64,000 nucleotides of DNA from Cyathus striatus (Eukaryota > Basidiomycota > Agaricomycetes > Agaricales > Nidulariaceae). Positions 1-12,140 of this stretch are shown piece by piece. How positions within the stretch are numbered: the first letter of the stretch is position 1; every line of letters starts with the position of its first letter. The notes beneath the pieces were generated by a model that ran no database searches, had not been told where the DNA came from, and worked only from the letters and a program-made list of their open reading frames with translations. The position numbers and the translations under genes are program-made. The stretch spans positions 5,270,001-5,334,000 of the forward strand of contig JAOVFP010000007.1 of assembly GCA_025738555.1 (NCBI GenBank), given 5' to 3'.

Positions 1-1689
1 GGGCATCTATCAAACCTTAAACCTACCCTAAAGCCTGGTTCGACCGCTCGTCGTTATCGTCGCAGTAACTATTTGTGTATTTTGCTGGTGACCGGACCAG
101 GACAGAAGTGTTTGTGGATGGGGAGAATTGCTCAGTTGGCCGAACAGTCGATGGACAGACGGACCGATTGTACCGGGACGTACCGATATCCAACCTCAGC
201 TTCGGCCACCGCTCGGCACTGCTGAGTCACTCGCGCTCAACTTTAAAGCTTCATGCTTCAATTACATTCACCATTGTTCACCATTGTAACAAACTTACAG
301 GTTGCTTACAGGCCTTCTACCGCTGACAGTCCGATGTCCACTGATGAATATAAACGGATCTTACCCGGAAGTAGAGCAAGAAGCTGCGACGACGTTATTC
401 AAGTTCGCTGTTGCGGCGGTGTCGTGGTTCACAAGGGATGACTTATTACTGTTGTAAGTTCCCTGCATTCATGCTTTGTTTTGAATTTTTTTTAGATATT
501 TATATGTTTAACATATCAAACATAAGATTAGTCTAAGCCTTAAAGTGAGTTGCTTCTCTTATACACCGTTCATCCTCTCTGTTTTTCTGGATCCTTTCGG
601 CTAGTGGATTGACTCAAGTTTCGTGGTAGTTTTGGTTTACACTTATCCAGGAAAACTCAAATGCAGTAGAAGACGTGGTATAGCGTAAGGTCGTTGCTTT
701 TCCAGCTTCAGTCGTCTGAAGTGATTTTTGACAGAGCATGAAAATCGACTTCTCCGATTTAATCCACCCGTCCAAGCAGGGCGCGACACATCCAGAGGCT
801 GATTTGACAGATGTGGAGCATCAAATTCCTGCCGTTGCCATGAAGTCTGTCATATCTACATACACAATGCATATGCCTGAAAATATATGTATGTACGAGA
901 GACGGTGTTCTCCGAGTCACTTTATCCTGATAGAAGCAGAACAGCTATATACCCGAGACACCCCAGAGGTCGCCGTTAGCCCTCAAAAAGTCTAAATGCA
1001 AGGTTTCACTTTTAGAATAACTGACATGCTAACTCTTCTACTCTTAGTCTTATCCGTCACTATGCAATCTACAACTACCATAACTACGCTGTACTGAAAG
1101 GTGTAAAACCCTTAGCTTCTCTCGCAAATCGTGTCGATGCCAGTATGGTATAAATAGACACTTTCTACAACAGCTAACTCAGGCATTCTTGATAGATAAC
1201 TTCAAGACACAATTCCTCATCAATGCTAATTTACAAATGGGCCGGCATATATTAATGAATTATAATCTTCAAACTTTAGCCCAGAAAGTTGAACCCATTT
1301 TAGATACATACCATATATCGATGATCGCTCTGAGAAAATCATAGACAACATCGATACGCAGTTCTCGTTAAACACGAACGGGGGGCGTTGCTAGGTATTA
1401 GAGAAACCAAAATGGCAATCGCAGGAGACCGCACATCAAGAACGCCGTTTCTAAAATACATGCAGACAGCGTGAGTACGTAGTGACTAGCAGTGATCTAC
1501 AATCCTCTAGGTTCCCTAACGGTAATGTGAGTGGTAATTAATTAACAAACACACATGTGTTCCAAGTTCCGACGGCTTCGTTTGTGGCGATGTCAAAGGA
1601 AAGTCTACCATTGAGTCCCTTCAGTTGCTCGAGTTCTGCACCGTATTTATATAGGACCTGGGCTCGAGATGAGTTTGTAATCCTTTTAT
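1..1689. other. no supported gene
   Basis: I see no recognisable gene. A short open stretch at 738-995 (+, 85 codons) begins at an ATG but resembles nothing I know and has no visible splice partners. The sequence is AT-rich and may hold further decayed DUF6533-module DNA. Confidence 0.5.
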
Positions 1690-3399
1690 CATTATGTCTC
1701 TCATAGCTCGTGTAGCAGCCGCGAGCTCTCATGCTGTTAGATTGCTTCGGATTATGCAACGTGCGTACCGCTTACTTTGACTTGCACACGAGATATTTAT
1801 TACTTTCTGTTAAACAGTTACTTCGTCCTTGATTGCTTTATATGACCACGGTGTGCAGGCTGTCCGAAGCCTTCTTTAGATAGGGCTAAGCTAATAATTT
1901 GGATCTGGAGCAGTGTGCACGATAGACATTGAAGTGAGTCCATTACAACGACTACTTATTACTTTATTTTAAACCATACCCTTTGCTAGGTTGAATACAT
2001 CTGGGTTCGTCGGTACATAGCTTTTGTGGGCTGAATACTAACTCTACACGCCACTTTTAGAGTAAACCTTGGACTAGCTCCAAGATATTGTTTCTTTTGG
2101 TGCGTTAATACGTTTATTATCAAGCCACAAATATTCTAATCGACTATACCTATTCAGACTCGCTACATAGGAGATTTACTTCTCATGTGAGTAATACCCT
2201 TACTGCACATACTTTGTGACCTGAAGTATATAGCTTTGAGTGGTATACAGGTGAGGATAGCATTCTTGCGATATGCTCAGTCAGTTTAACCTGGCTGTGC
2301 TCATTGATTGACTGGAAAAATGTAGCATTTCTTTTGCCATCTGTCTCTCGTAATGTATGGCAACATGTCAATCGTGAAATATGTTTGCAGCAGTATCTGA
2401 TCACATCATACTAGCTGTAGGCAATGTTCAAATGACTTCTATCGACCTACTTTTAATTATTTCAGTTGTAAGTGCACATCAGTAAATTTATTTTATCTTC
2501 AAGTCGTTAACCTCAGTAACAGGTGTAATCATAGATCGTATAGCCTCGTGGGGAAATTTACTTCCTCTGTTCCTTTGTCAAAGTTAGTCATTAGCATTGA
2601 ATACTAGTATTTCACGTGTGATTTAGCCTTTTATCTAGCTACCCTGTGTTACCGACTGTCTGCTCTCTATAACAACCGCAAGCCGTTCGTCATTTCAATA
2701 TGCTTCATATTTCTCTTGGAGATACTGGGAATATCTATTGTGATATTATATGGCCAACAAAAGCTACCTACTGGTATGTCGCCGAGCACACTCAGCTATC
2801 AAATCTAACCAGAGAAGAATAGAAGTTGTAGTAGAATTCGAGTGGACATACTTATGTATAAAAGAGATTCCGGTACTGTCACCGTATTGGCTCGTCGTAG
2901 TGGTCTTTGAGACTATTTTGTTCTCTCTGACAATTTGGAAGTTTACATCTAATATTAGGCACATCCGGGGGATACGTAGAGTGTCTCTTGGTAGGCTTAT
3001 TGTGGTAGATGGCACAATGTACTACATCATGTCAGCCATATGGCTTTTATTATATTGCAAAGCTAACACACCATTTCTGGTAGATCTTTCATTTTATATC
3101 TAGCAGTCGGACTCATATGGACGATTAGACCCGTACGTTTTAGTTACTTTTCTTACATATCAAGAGTCTAACTATAGTGCATGATTCTATGGGTAGGGAG
3201 TCTATCGTCAAATTTCAGCCTGCTTTTTTCCGACATTTTCGACGACTATCGGGTGCAAGCTTATTCTTCATCTCTCAGAGGCTCACGCAAACAACGCTGA
3301 TAGTCGGAGAGACGTGTGGTCCTCAGAAATACTTATAACATCTTTAGGAAGAGGTAGTAGAATAGAAGTTGACGGACTAGAAAGGAGTTCTGTGTGATG
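1690..3399 (+). pseudogene. DUF6533-type membrane protein, decayed copy A
   Basis: This degenerate copy keeps most family exons in order. They are an N-terminal exon ending HAVRLLRIMQ; the YDH exon near 1820-1850; CTIDIE; VEYIW (after 1990); SKPWTSSKILFLL; TRYIGDLLL; and an exon with CYRLSALYNNRK (from about 2640). The membrane block YWLVVVVFETILFSLTIWKF lies near 2882-2940, followed by the C-terminal exon TTIGCKLILHLSEAH, which stops near 3399. The large exon has an in-frame TAA and a frame change around 2800-2830, and the first exon lacks the family MDD start. The family is a basidiomycete multi-pass membrane protein of unknown function; the name rests on the YDH / DAEV-YIW / W-SSK-LF / TRY pattern. 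Confidence 0.65.
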
Positions 3400-3493
3400 T
3401 ATATTTGTATCATCACGTTGAATTTAACTCCACAGATCAGACACTTCATCCCGAAGCTTCATGTTTTGAACTGCAATATTTACAAATTAAGCT

Positions 3494-5133
3494 TCATAAA
3501 GCAGCCCCATCGCCTGTTCGAAACGATGTCACTCGTATATCAGATGCGATGACATCGCTACGACGGTCGGCATCCTTTTCATGAGCCCGTAGAAGACGCA
3601 TGATGAGTCGACGGGTAAAAGTGGTTGAAAATGCGGGCATAAAACATCCAATTGCTTTAGGATTAAGTTTCTGGTTCATCACTAGTTAAGCACTAGATTT
3701 TAGCTAGGTCAAAGAAAAATCTTACAGGATTAATCAATCACGACACGAGGATCACTGAGTACATTGCGAGTAATCTACAAGAAAAGTTAAATTTAATGAT
3801 ACAGTCGGAGAGGAGTACTCGAATGAACTTACAAACTATAGTATGCGATACTATCCATAACAATAAGCCTATTAAGATATAATCTTTGAGTGCTGGGTGC
3901 ACGTCTGACATCAGACATAAACTTCCGAATTGTGAATAACAGTAAAGACGTCTCGAAGGCAGTTCCAATGCCTAAATATTCCAACATTGCACGACTTTTG
4001 ACATAATTCACTGTACAGAGGTATGTTCCGTGTAGTTGTTTTATCACCACTAATCATGATTTTTCAGAATGTTCCTGCTATTAGAATCTCGAATTACCTA
4101 TGGAATTGACTTGGTTATTTATCACTGCACCTGCCGCTACCAATATTTCAAAGGCAAATAAGAAACATATGGTGTATATGAATAATGTGCTGTTATTATA
4201 TAGGGCAAAGAGTCTATAACAAAGGTTGGCTGAAGGAATTACGAAAGGATAAGTATATCAGTATCCAAGACGGCTTTGGAAAAAACACTAACCTTGACAA
4301 AGGGCAATTAGGAGCAACGCTACCCATGGCATTATATGAAATGCGGTCACGCCTGCATATCAGGTTAGAAGCATGGCTACTAAAAGACGGTATAAAGTGA
4401 CTGACAACTAAAAGAAGTCAAACTGGCTCGGGTATAATAGTAAACAGTTCATACAACTACGTAAAAGATCAGTATTAAACTTGGTAAGCCAGAAAGTAGA
4501 CAACATACCGATCGAGTGACTGGTTGTATCAGAAACACTGATCAAATATTCAGCCGGTACGACATATAAGATATACGCTTTTGCCTTACCAGTACATAAT
4601 TGGAGGCTGCAAAATCCATTATTCAATGTCCAGAAAGTTTGTCATAGAAATGACACTCATATTGTGTACGAGTCTCCTATGTAACGCGTCTACATTCTCA
4701 GAGGTTAGTTGTTTCTGAGAAGCACTGTTATCTTATAGTTAGTAGAATGACTCACGGTGATAAACATAATTTTTGAGACAGTCCAGGGTTTTCTCTAAAT
4801 ATTCAGAATGATATTCAATATAGAAGCATTTGTGTTCAATGCTTCGGCAGAAACGAACCCATAAATATATAACCGAAAGTGGCTTCAAATTTTTGTTTAC
4901 TGATACATACTAAAACATACCTTTGCATCCATCAAAGTACAAGCTTGATAATAATAAACCAATCCACTCCACTGGAATGAGTCAAACAACGCTTAAAGCT
5001 CACCATGGTCGTAAAGTGTAATAAATGTAGAAATCACTAGCCGAGTAGGTGTTCAGTGGAATGTATATATACCTGAGAGCACATACTTACACTGTGTACA
5101 ACGATGAAATGTATCCGCGTGGCTCGAATCTAT
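3494..5133 (-). pseudogene. DUF6533-type membrane protein, copy B, start codon lost
   Basis: The minus-strand copy ends with KLNPKAIGCFMPAFSTTFTRR (3494-about 3670). The membrane exon ending VMDSIAYYSL is at about 3829-4050, and the exon with ANLCYRLFALYNNS at about 4090-4220. The short upstream exons continue to about 5133. At the position where sister copies begin MDxxxAD, this copy has ATA (5131-5133) instead of ATG. The TATATAAA-type box upstream of sister genes is changed to TATGTAAA. Loss of both start codon and TATA box suggests an untranslated relic, although many splice sites survive. Confidence 0.65.
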
Positions 5134-5784
5134 GGTGAAGAGGGTAGTAATAATGAGAACGGGAGGTAGCCTCTACATTTACATACATCTCCGGAGACAG
5201 AAACCTGTCCTGAGGTACTGAGGGTCATATCCGACCCATTTATTCATTTTGGTATATGATTAATGACTTACTGACCGCCGATATATGATATAGATTTTGG
5301 AACCCGCATCTTGCATTGGTACAATGAGGCAAATAAAGTTTACTAGTTGTTTCCGTGGTTATTCTTGGGCGAAACACTACAAAATCATACCGCGACTCTA
5401 ATAGCTATGTATGTTGTATTCTTGTATCATACAGTAACTAAGCGCTTGCGGTGTTTCTTGGGAGAATATAGCTGGAACAAAGAATGTTATGATAGCGGCT
5501 AGACGATCCTTAAAAATGTTTCTTCTCTTTGGTACTATACTTACGATATAAACGATGCTCACTGAGCTTCCTTCGTAAGTAGTGGCAAGTCCATTACTGC
5601 CGATTACCTGTCATGCGCCCTTCCAAGATAAAGAGCCCAATCACACCCACGATGGCCTACTACTTAGGTGCTCGATCCGAAATAGCAGGTACCTTATACA
5701 CCCGAAACTCCTCAGATTATTCATTCCGAGAACGTTATTTTGAACTGAAATATTTACAATTAATACTTCAATTTTATCAATTGT
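5134..5784. other. intergenic, copy B upstream / copy C downstream
   Basis: Spacer between two same-strand (minus) copies. It holds the degraded promoter of copy B (the TATA-box relic lies near 5175-5190) and the 3' flank of copy C. No other gene is visible. Confidence 0.5.
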
Positions 5785-7422
5785 TCAAAACGATGTTACT
5801 CGTATATCGGAGGTGATTACACTGCCACGACGGCTAATATCCTTTTCAAAGGCCCGCAGAAGACGCAAGATAAGTCGACAGCTAATTGTGGTTGAAAACG
5901 CCGATATACAGCATCCAACCGTCAGTGGATTAAGCTTCTGATGTTTAACTATTTGGGAATATGATTATCGCGCAATCAAATAAAAACTTACGGGATTATA
6001 GGACCATATCATGCCGATTATTAAATAAATCACGAATGATCTACAAGAGCGTCACTTAAACGCACCACCGGAGAAGAGTAATACAATGAACTTACAAGCC
6101 GTAGTATACGATATTATCCATAACAATAAGCCTGTTAAGATATAATCTCCGGGTGATGGGTATATGTCTAACATCAGATATAAACTTCCAAATCGTGAGT
6201 AAAAGCAAAGAGGTCTCGAAGACAGTCCCGACGCCTAAATATTTTAACACCGAACAGCGTTCGACATAATTCACTGTGCATAGGTATGATCCATGCAATT
6301 GATTTATAACCACTAATGACTCATCAGAATGTTCATGCCGGTTATTGACACCTGGACCCACCAATGGAATTCATTTCATCATTTATCACTATACCTGCCC
6401 ATATAAATTGCTCCACGCTAAAAAGCGAAAATATTGTGTAGACGAATAATCTACTATTACCATAAAGGGCACAGATTCGATAGCAGAGATTGGCTGGTAT
6501 AAATAGGTATATCAATATCGAAGATGTCATGGGGAAAAGAGGAAGGCTGACCTTGACAGAGGGCCACTATAAGCAATGTTATCCATGGTAGTATATGAAA
6601 TGCGATTACACCTGTGTATCACAATTAGAAACACAGCTAAAAGCAGTAGAATGCGACTTACAACTAAATGTAGTCAAAACAGACTCAGGTTCAAAAATGG
6701 ACAGTTATTACAGCTACATACAATCGCGATCAGTTTCAGCATTGATAGGCCAGAAAAATAGATAACATACGCTTTGAGTGACTGGTCGTATCAGAAATAC
6801 TGATTAAAAGTGATATAGTAATCAGGTAAAATTAACCGGTATAAAACGTCAATTGTACGGCTGTGCCTTACCGGTATATAATTGGAGACTACAAATTTCG
6901 TCATTTGATATTGAGAACCAATGTCGTAGAGGTGGTGCTCACATTCCATACAAATCCCCGATATAGCGTGTCTAAATACTCTCAAAAAATAAATTAGTCA
7001 GTTTCAGAAATGTCATGACCGTGGCGTTACTGAAGGGACTCACGGCGATAAACAAAAATCTGGAGATAGTCCAAGGGGTTTTCTAAATGTATAGGTTGCC
7101 ATGTGATAATAGGAACTTTTAATGGATTTGCTTCGGTAGCAACGAACCCAAACATATTTAACCTAAATTGGCGTCAAAATCTTAACGTACTAACAGTAAC
7201 TAAAACATACATACCTCTGCATCTAGGGTACAAGCTTGAAACTATTAAGCAAACCAATTCCAAAATGATTCAAAGAGCACTTGAGACTCACCATGATCAT
7301 AAAGAGTTATGAAAGTGGAAATTACTTTCCCGCGCAGATGTTTAAGAGAATACATCTTATATGCGATGAAAACACTTACTTTGCGTACACCGATGCAGTG
7401 TATCCGCTTGGCTGATATCCAT
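5785..7422 (-). CDS. DUF6533-type multi-pass membrane protein, intact copy C
   Basis: Fourteen exons on the minus strand: 7380-7422, 7292-7324, 7215-7234, 7148-7162, 7044-7082, 6943-6971, 6872-6888, 6771-6799, 6662-6683, 6552-6611, 6362-6493, 6096-6312, 5992-6040, 5785-5937. They sum to 858 nt, or 285 residues, with GT-AG borders and consistent phase throughout. The N-terminus reads MDISQADTLHRCTQ, then a first membrane segment ending TLYDH, ACTLDAE, VKYVW, TRYIGDLYG. Later come ANLCYRICALYGNS, FETSLLLLTIWKF and SCRLILRLLRA. About six or seven hydrophobic helices are visible. The architecture matches basidiomycete DUF6533 proteins, whose biochemical role is unknown. A TATATAAA box lies about 65 bp upstream of the ATG. 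The smallest exon is 15 nt. Confidence 0.75.
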
Positions 7423-7880
7423 GATAGGGGAAAAGTCTTTGACGGTAAGAACGAGAAATGGCGATAATCATATTAGCCTCTACATTTATATACTTTCCGT
7501 CGACCAGAAATCAAGTGTCATCCAACCCTTATTTGCTCCGAAGCCCTTCAGGTGGAAGTAAGTACTTGGTAAGCACTAGCACTAGTACTTACATCAAACT
7601 TAAGCTTAAATCCCGACGGACACCCGGTTGGGACCCTATTATGTATGTACTTACATTCAGTTCCTTCAAGCCTTCAACATTCAATGGCGGCCACTGAAGT
7701 TCTCAATTCTGAACTGCGGTCAAGCGCTCGATCAAACCGGCTTTCCCCCTCAATGCCGTTCAACGTTTTAACCGTCGAGTCTCGATCATATTCGGATGGT
7801 CGAGGGTCGGCTCAAGCTCAAGTCTCGTGCCTCAAGTAGCGCTGCTTCGTGCGTGCCTGGGAGTCGGAACAATTATTTAA
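7423..7880. other. upstream region of copy C
   Basis: Apart from the TATA-like box there is no recognisable gene. The segment 7540-7700 is a mixed-composition spacer with no convincing splice-linked reading frame. Confidence 0.4.
7485..7492 (-). promoter_or_regulatory. TATA-like box of copy C
   Basis: TATATAAA on the minus strand, about 63 bp before the ATG at 7422. It is followed by ATGTAGAG, and the same TATATAAATGTAGAG context lies upstream of copy D (near 12025). Copy E has a TATATAAC variant (near 15425) and copy B a mutated form. Conservation between copies supports a real core promoter. Confidence 0.5.
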
Positions 7881-8028
7881 TAGTCCTACTCAATTCTTAA
7901 ATTTCTGGCGTCAAAAAAAAGGAACCAAGTGTAAGCGAGCTTTCGGCCATACAGATGCCTCTCGCTTACACTCGCTTACATTTGGTTCCTTTTTTTGACG
8001 CCAGAAATTTAAGAATTGAGTAGGACTA
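7881..8028. mobile_element. hairpin MITE with about 58-bp inverted arms
   Basis: Two arms of about 58 bp (7881-7938 and 7971-8028) are near-perfect reverse complements, starting TAGTCCTACTC and ending GAGTAGGACTA, around a loop of about 30 bp. The direct repeat ATTTAA flanks both ends and is a candidate target duplication. There is no reading frame, so this is a miniature non-autonomous element. The superfamily is not determined. Confidence 0.75.
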
Positions 8029-8570
8029 ATTTAAGTCAATTGGAGTTCTACATCGTGTTTGATGGCAACTAGTCCTAGTCTTGACGAAAGATAAATATTT
8101 TGGGGCGGCAGTTTCTGCGAATGTCAGTGACTAGGAGCTGATTCGTGGCGATGATGATCTATGGATTTTTTAAGCCTCAATCTCAATTCTCGACGTTGAC
8201 ATAACCAGTATACAAAACACACTGCAGCAACGCATGCAACGCCCCGACACAAATTCCACAGTATAGCACAGCATTACCTAACGCTAGTAGTTGGAGGAAT
8301 GGAGGGAGTTCTACGGGCTGCCAGGCGAAAGACCTAAGAGTGTATTTCCCCCGCCACCGCGCGTGAAACTCCGGTGGAAGTGTGTCGTGCTCCCATGGTA
8401 TGGTGATGTGTGGTCAGCGGAGGTGAGGGCGCTGAATACGCTTGAAGTGGGAAAGCCGAGGAAGGGTCAAGGAGGGGAGAAGACGTTGAAGCCTAGACCT
8501 GACTGTGCTTGTGCTTAAGTTGATGACGAGGAATGTGAGGAAGGGGGGCACAGGTGGGAGAGGAGTGGGA
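8029..8570. other. no supported gene
   Basis: GC content rises here compared with the flanks. A short + frame at 8291-8518 has no recognisable domain and I do not call it a gene. Confidence 0.4.
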
Positions 8571-8634
8571 GGAAGCGGATGAGTGGGAGGAAGCGGATGA
8601 GTGGGAGGAAGCGGATGAGTGGGAGAGGATACGT
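8571..8634. repeat. 18-bp minisatellite, about 3.5 copies
   Basis: The unit GAGTGGGAGGAAGCGGAT repeats in tandem with almost no divergence. On the minus strand it encodes a Ser/His-rich SHSSAS repeat. This could be the low-complexity end of the decayed minus-strand coding repeat that follows. Confidence 0.75.
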
Positions 8635-8751
8635 CTGGGGAGTAATGTCTTTATCTTATTCGTCGTTGGAGTTGGGTCTGAATTCGTCTGAGTTGATGTC
8701 GTCATCTGTGGGCATGAGGAGAGAGAGAGGAAGAGCGTGAAGTGTGAGCGT

Positions 8752-9860
8752 CATCACCTGAACTCACGATGTCGCCTAGGTGGTGATCGCCGCTGAAACT
8801 AATGTCCATGCTGTACATCCCAGTGAGCTGGGGGTGCCTAGTGCTAAATGATAACCGTGTGTTCCTCGCGAGGACGTGAAACGTGCAATCTGATCTCCTC
8901 GTCCCAGCTCTCGTTATCGTGGCTTCATCGTCTGACTCGCTTTCCTCCTAAGCCCGGGGGTGCTGATGCCTTTCGAGTGGAAAAGGAGTGCGAGGAGTGG
9001 TAGAATCGTCGTCTGAGCTCGCGATGTTGCCTAGGTAGTGATTGCCGCTGAAGCTTATACGCTCTGCTGAACGTCTTGGTGAGCTGGTGGGGCCTAGGAC
9101 GACGACAACGTCATCCACGTCGAGGACAACGTCATCCACGTCGAGGACATGGAACGTTCAATCTGACCTTCTCGTCCCAGTTCTCCGTAAGTTACTCTTA
9201 ACTTCACCTTCTGACCCGCTTTTCTCCTGTGCCAAGGGGTGCTGCTGCCTTTCTTGGTGCGCTTGTTCGGTGTGCTGGAGTGACATCTGCGGGAGTACAC
9301 AAGCGCAAAAGGAGCATGAGGAGTCACTGTCTGAACTTGCAATGTCGCTCAGGTAGTGACCATCGCTGAAAATTGTGTGCTGTGCTGTATGTCCTGTGAG
9401 CTGAGGGTGTGATCTTCGTCAAGGATTTGAGACGTACTATCCGAACCCCCATCTCAGCTCTCATACTCGCCTTCACTGACTCGCATTCCCCCTGCATTGG
9501 GGAGTGCCTCTTCCTTCTTTGGTACTTACGTTGAACTTGCTGGGGTTGTGCTGGGGTACCATTTGGGAATAGCGGTTGGAAGATGAGAGTGAGGAGTGTT
9601 GTTGTCTGAGCTTACAATGTAGCCTAGGTAGCGGTATACATTGAAACGCACGAGATTCGCTGTATGTCCCAATGAGTTGGGAGAACATAGGAGTAAACGA
9701 TGACGACATGATCCTCGTTGAGGATGCCGGATGTCCATTCTAAACTCCTCGCCTCAGTACCAGTACTCGTTCTCGTCTTCACCGTCTGAGACGCTTTTCG
9801 ACGGCATCGGGAGGTGCTGCTGCCTTTCTTGGTGCGCTTGTTCGGTGTGAAAAGCGATGG
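8752..9860 (-). repeat. four decayed coding repeats of about 250-320 bp
   Basis: Four diverged tandem units start near 8758, 9014, 9331 and 9607 (+ coordinates). On the minus strand they share a peptide pattern. It is close to HPQLTGH, about five variable residues, then FSGxHYLGDIASS and an acidic SDxDS stretch, followed by Pro/His-rich sequence. The reading frame shifts between units, so this is probably the remains of a gene built from repeated units of about 85-100 residues. I do not recognise the domain. A 21-bp duplication (CATCCACGTCGAGGACAACGT) lies inside the second unit near 9110-9150. Confidence 0.5.
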
Positions 9861-10237
9861 GAACAGATGGGAATGGAGTCTGGAGACGAGAACGAGTGCC
9901 CACCGACATCCCTAAACTGACAGGCTTAAAAGTTACGGTCACGAGGACTTGAGTTCGTCCTCGTGACTTCGCCACGGAAAACGGCAAGAAAACGGAAAAC
10001 AGAAAACAGAAAATAGGAAACAGGTGCACTCGAATGATATTCCTTGAATCAATCACATCAATGCGCTTTCAAACCGAAATAGATAAAATGAAAGCTTCAT
10101 CAATTGTTTAAAACGTCATTACTGGAGTATACTATCGGAAGCGATTGCTACGACGGCTAACATCTTTTTCACCTGGGCTTGACTGGGCTTAACCCTCGTA
10201 GGTAAAATATTATTATTTGAGCTAGAATATAAATAGT

Positions 10238-11960
10238 TCATGTTTCATCATGCCCACCACCATCACCTTCTTGCAACGAAGTTACTTGTACATCGGAAGT
10301 CCGGACATCGTCACGACGGTTGAAGTCTTTTTCGTGGGCCCGTAAAAGACGCAAGATAAGTCGACAACTAATGGTCGTCGAATACGCAGGCAAAATGCAT
10401 ACAACCATTGGATCAAGTCTCTGTTTAGCCACTATGTTACCGCTAGATTTCAGCTGTGTCAACGGAAAACTCACTGGATTAAGGAGCCAGATCATAGCAA
10501 ATATCGAATAAACCACTAATGATCTACAAGAAATGACATGTAAAGCATGGCTGGAGAAGAGAAGTTCCAATAAACTTACATAATGTAGTATGCGATACTA
10601 TCTGTGATAATAAGCCTGTTAAGATATAATCTCCGAGTGGCGGGAGCATGTCGAACATCAGAAATGAACTTTCTAATCGTGAAGCTGACTAAAATGGTCT
10701 CGAAGGCAGTTCCAACGCCAAAATATTCTAATGGCGTAGTACGACGTTCGACGTAATTCACTGTACATATATATGTTCCATGCAAATGGTTTATAACTGG
10801 CACCAATCTTGCTTTCAGTCAGAATATTCGTGATCGTTAAATTCCCAACGTACCAACGGAATTGAACTGGATATTAATCATCTTAGCTGCAGTTATTAAA
10901 AGTTCCAATGCAAATGTGACCAGTATCGTGTATGTGAATACTTTGCTATTATTATAGAGGGCACAAAGCCGATAACAAAGGTTCACTGAATGAGTTATTA
11001 AGTGATAGGTATGTCAGTACTATCTAAGACGATTTAAAAGGAAAAGACTAACATTGACAGAGACCAACTAGAAGTAACGCCATCCATGGCAATATACGAA
11101 ATGCAATAATACCTGCGCAGAAGGGATAGGAGGACAGCTAAAGATAGTAAAGTGACACTTACAACTGTAGAAAAGTCAAACTAGCTCAGGCACGATAATA
11201 AACGGTTCATACAAATACATACAACTGCGATTAAGGTATGAAAATAGACAGGCCAGAATTTTTTTAAAGACATACACTACGAGAGCCTGGTCGTATCAGA
11301 AATACTGATTAAAAGTTCCACGGTAATCATTGCGAAGTATTACAATTCAGCAGGTGTAAAACATCAATTGTATGCCTGTACCTTACCAATGTACAATTGG
11401 AGGCTACAAATTTCGTCATTTATTACCTAGAAACCACTGTGTACTACAAATAGTGCTCACATTGTATGCAAATCTCCTATGTAACGCGTCTAAATCCATA
11501 ATTTGCTGTTTTAGAAGCACCGTTACTATGGTGTCTTTGGAATGACTCACAGTAATAAACAAAGTTTTGGAGACAGTCCAAGGTTTTCTCTGAATATGAC
11601 ACAAATCCATATTAAGATAGGAGCGTTTACTTTGCTTCGGTAAAGTTAAACGAACCCATACATATTTTACCTTACAATATCAGTATCAGATTATCATGTA
11701 CTGTTATGTGTTAGTATAAAATACCTCGGCATCTATGTTGCAAACTTCATAACAGCATATACGGTGTAAGTAACTACGGGATGACTGACGCAGCGAGCGC
11801 TTCGGATTCCTCGGAAGCTCACCATGATCGTAGAGAATAATAAAAGTAGAAACTAATAGCCCGCATAGGTGGTTGAGTGAAATATTAGTATATCTCATAA
11901 CGATCGTATATGCTTACGTTGTCCAAATCGTTGCAGTGTATCAACTTGACTTGAATCCAT
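10238..11960 (-). CDS. DUF6533-type membrane protein, copy D, nearly intact
   Basis: The start MDSSQVDTLQRFGQ is at 11918-11960. Family exons follow in order: IILYDH, CNIDAE, VKYVW, RKPWTVSKTLFIT, TRYIGDLHT, the large exons with NLCYRLCALYNNS, FETILVSFTIRKF and DSIAYYIM, then VVYSIFAMIWLLNP. The last exon contains SCRLILRLLRAHEKD and ends GGHDET before the stop at 10238. Nearly every splice border is canonical. The exception is the 22-nt exon near 11160-11185: in the frame used by copy C it reads through a TGA, so either the splice site shifted or the copy is inactive. A TATATAAA box lies upstream, near 12025. Confidence 0.6.
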
Positions 11961-12140
11961 TGCGGAGGGAAGAAGTTTTTGATAGGAAAGAAAGGGCAAA
12001 ATTCGTAATACATAAATAGTCTCTACATTTATATACTTGCCGGATGATAGATATCTGCAGAGGGTCATCCAAGTCGACCCTTCCTTTAGTCAGATCCGCC
12101 AGATATAAATACTACTATTTGAGCCTGGAGCCTGTAAGTA

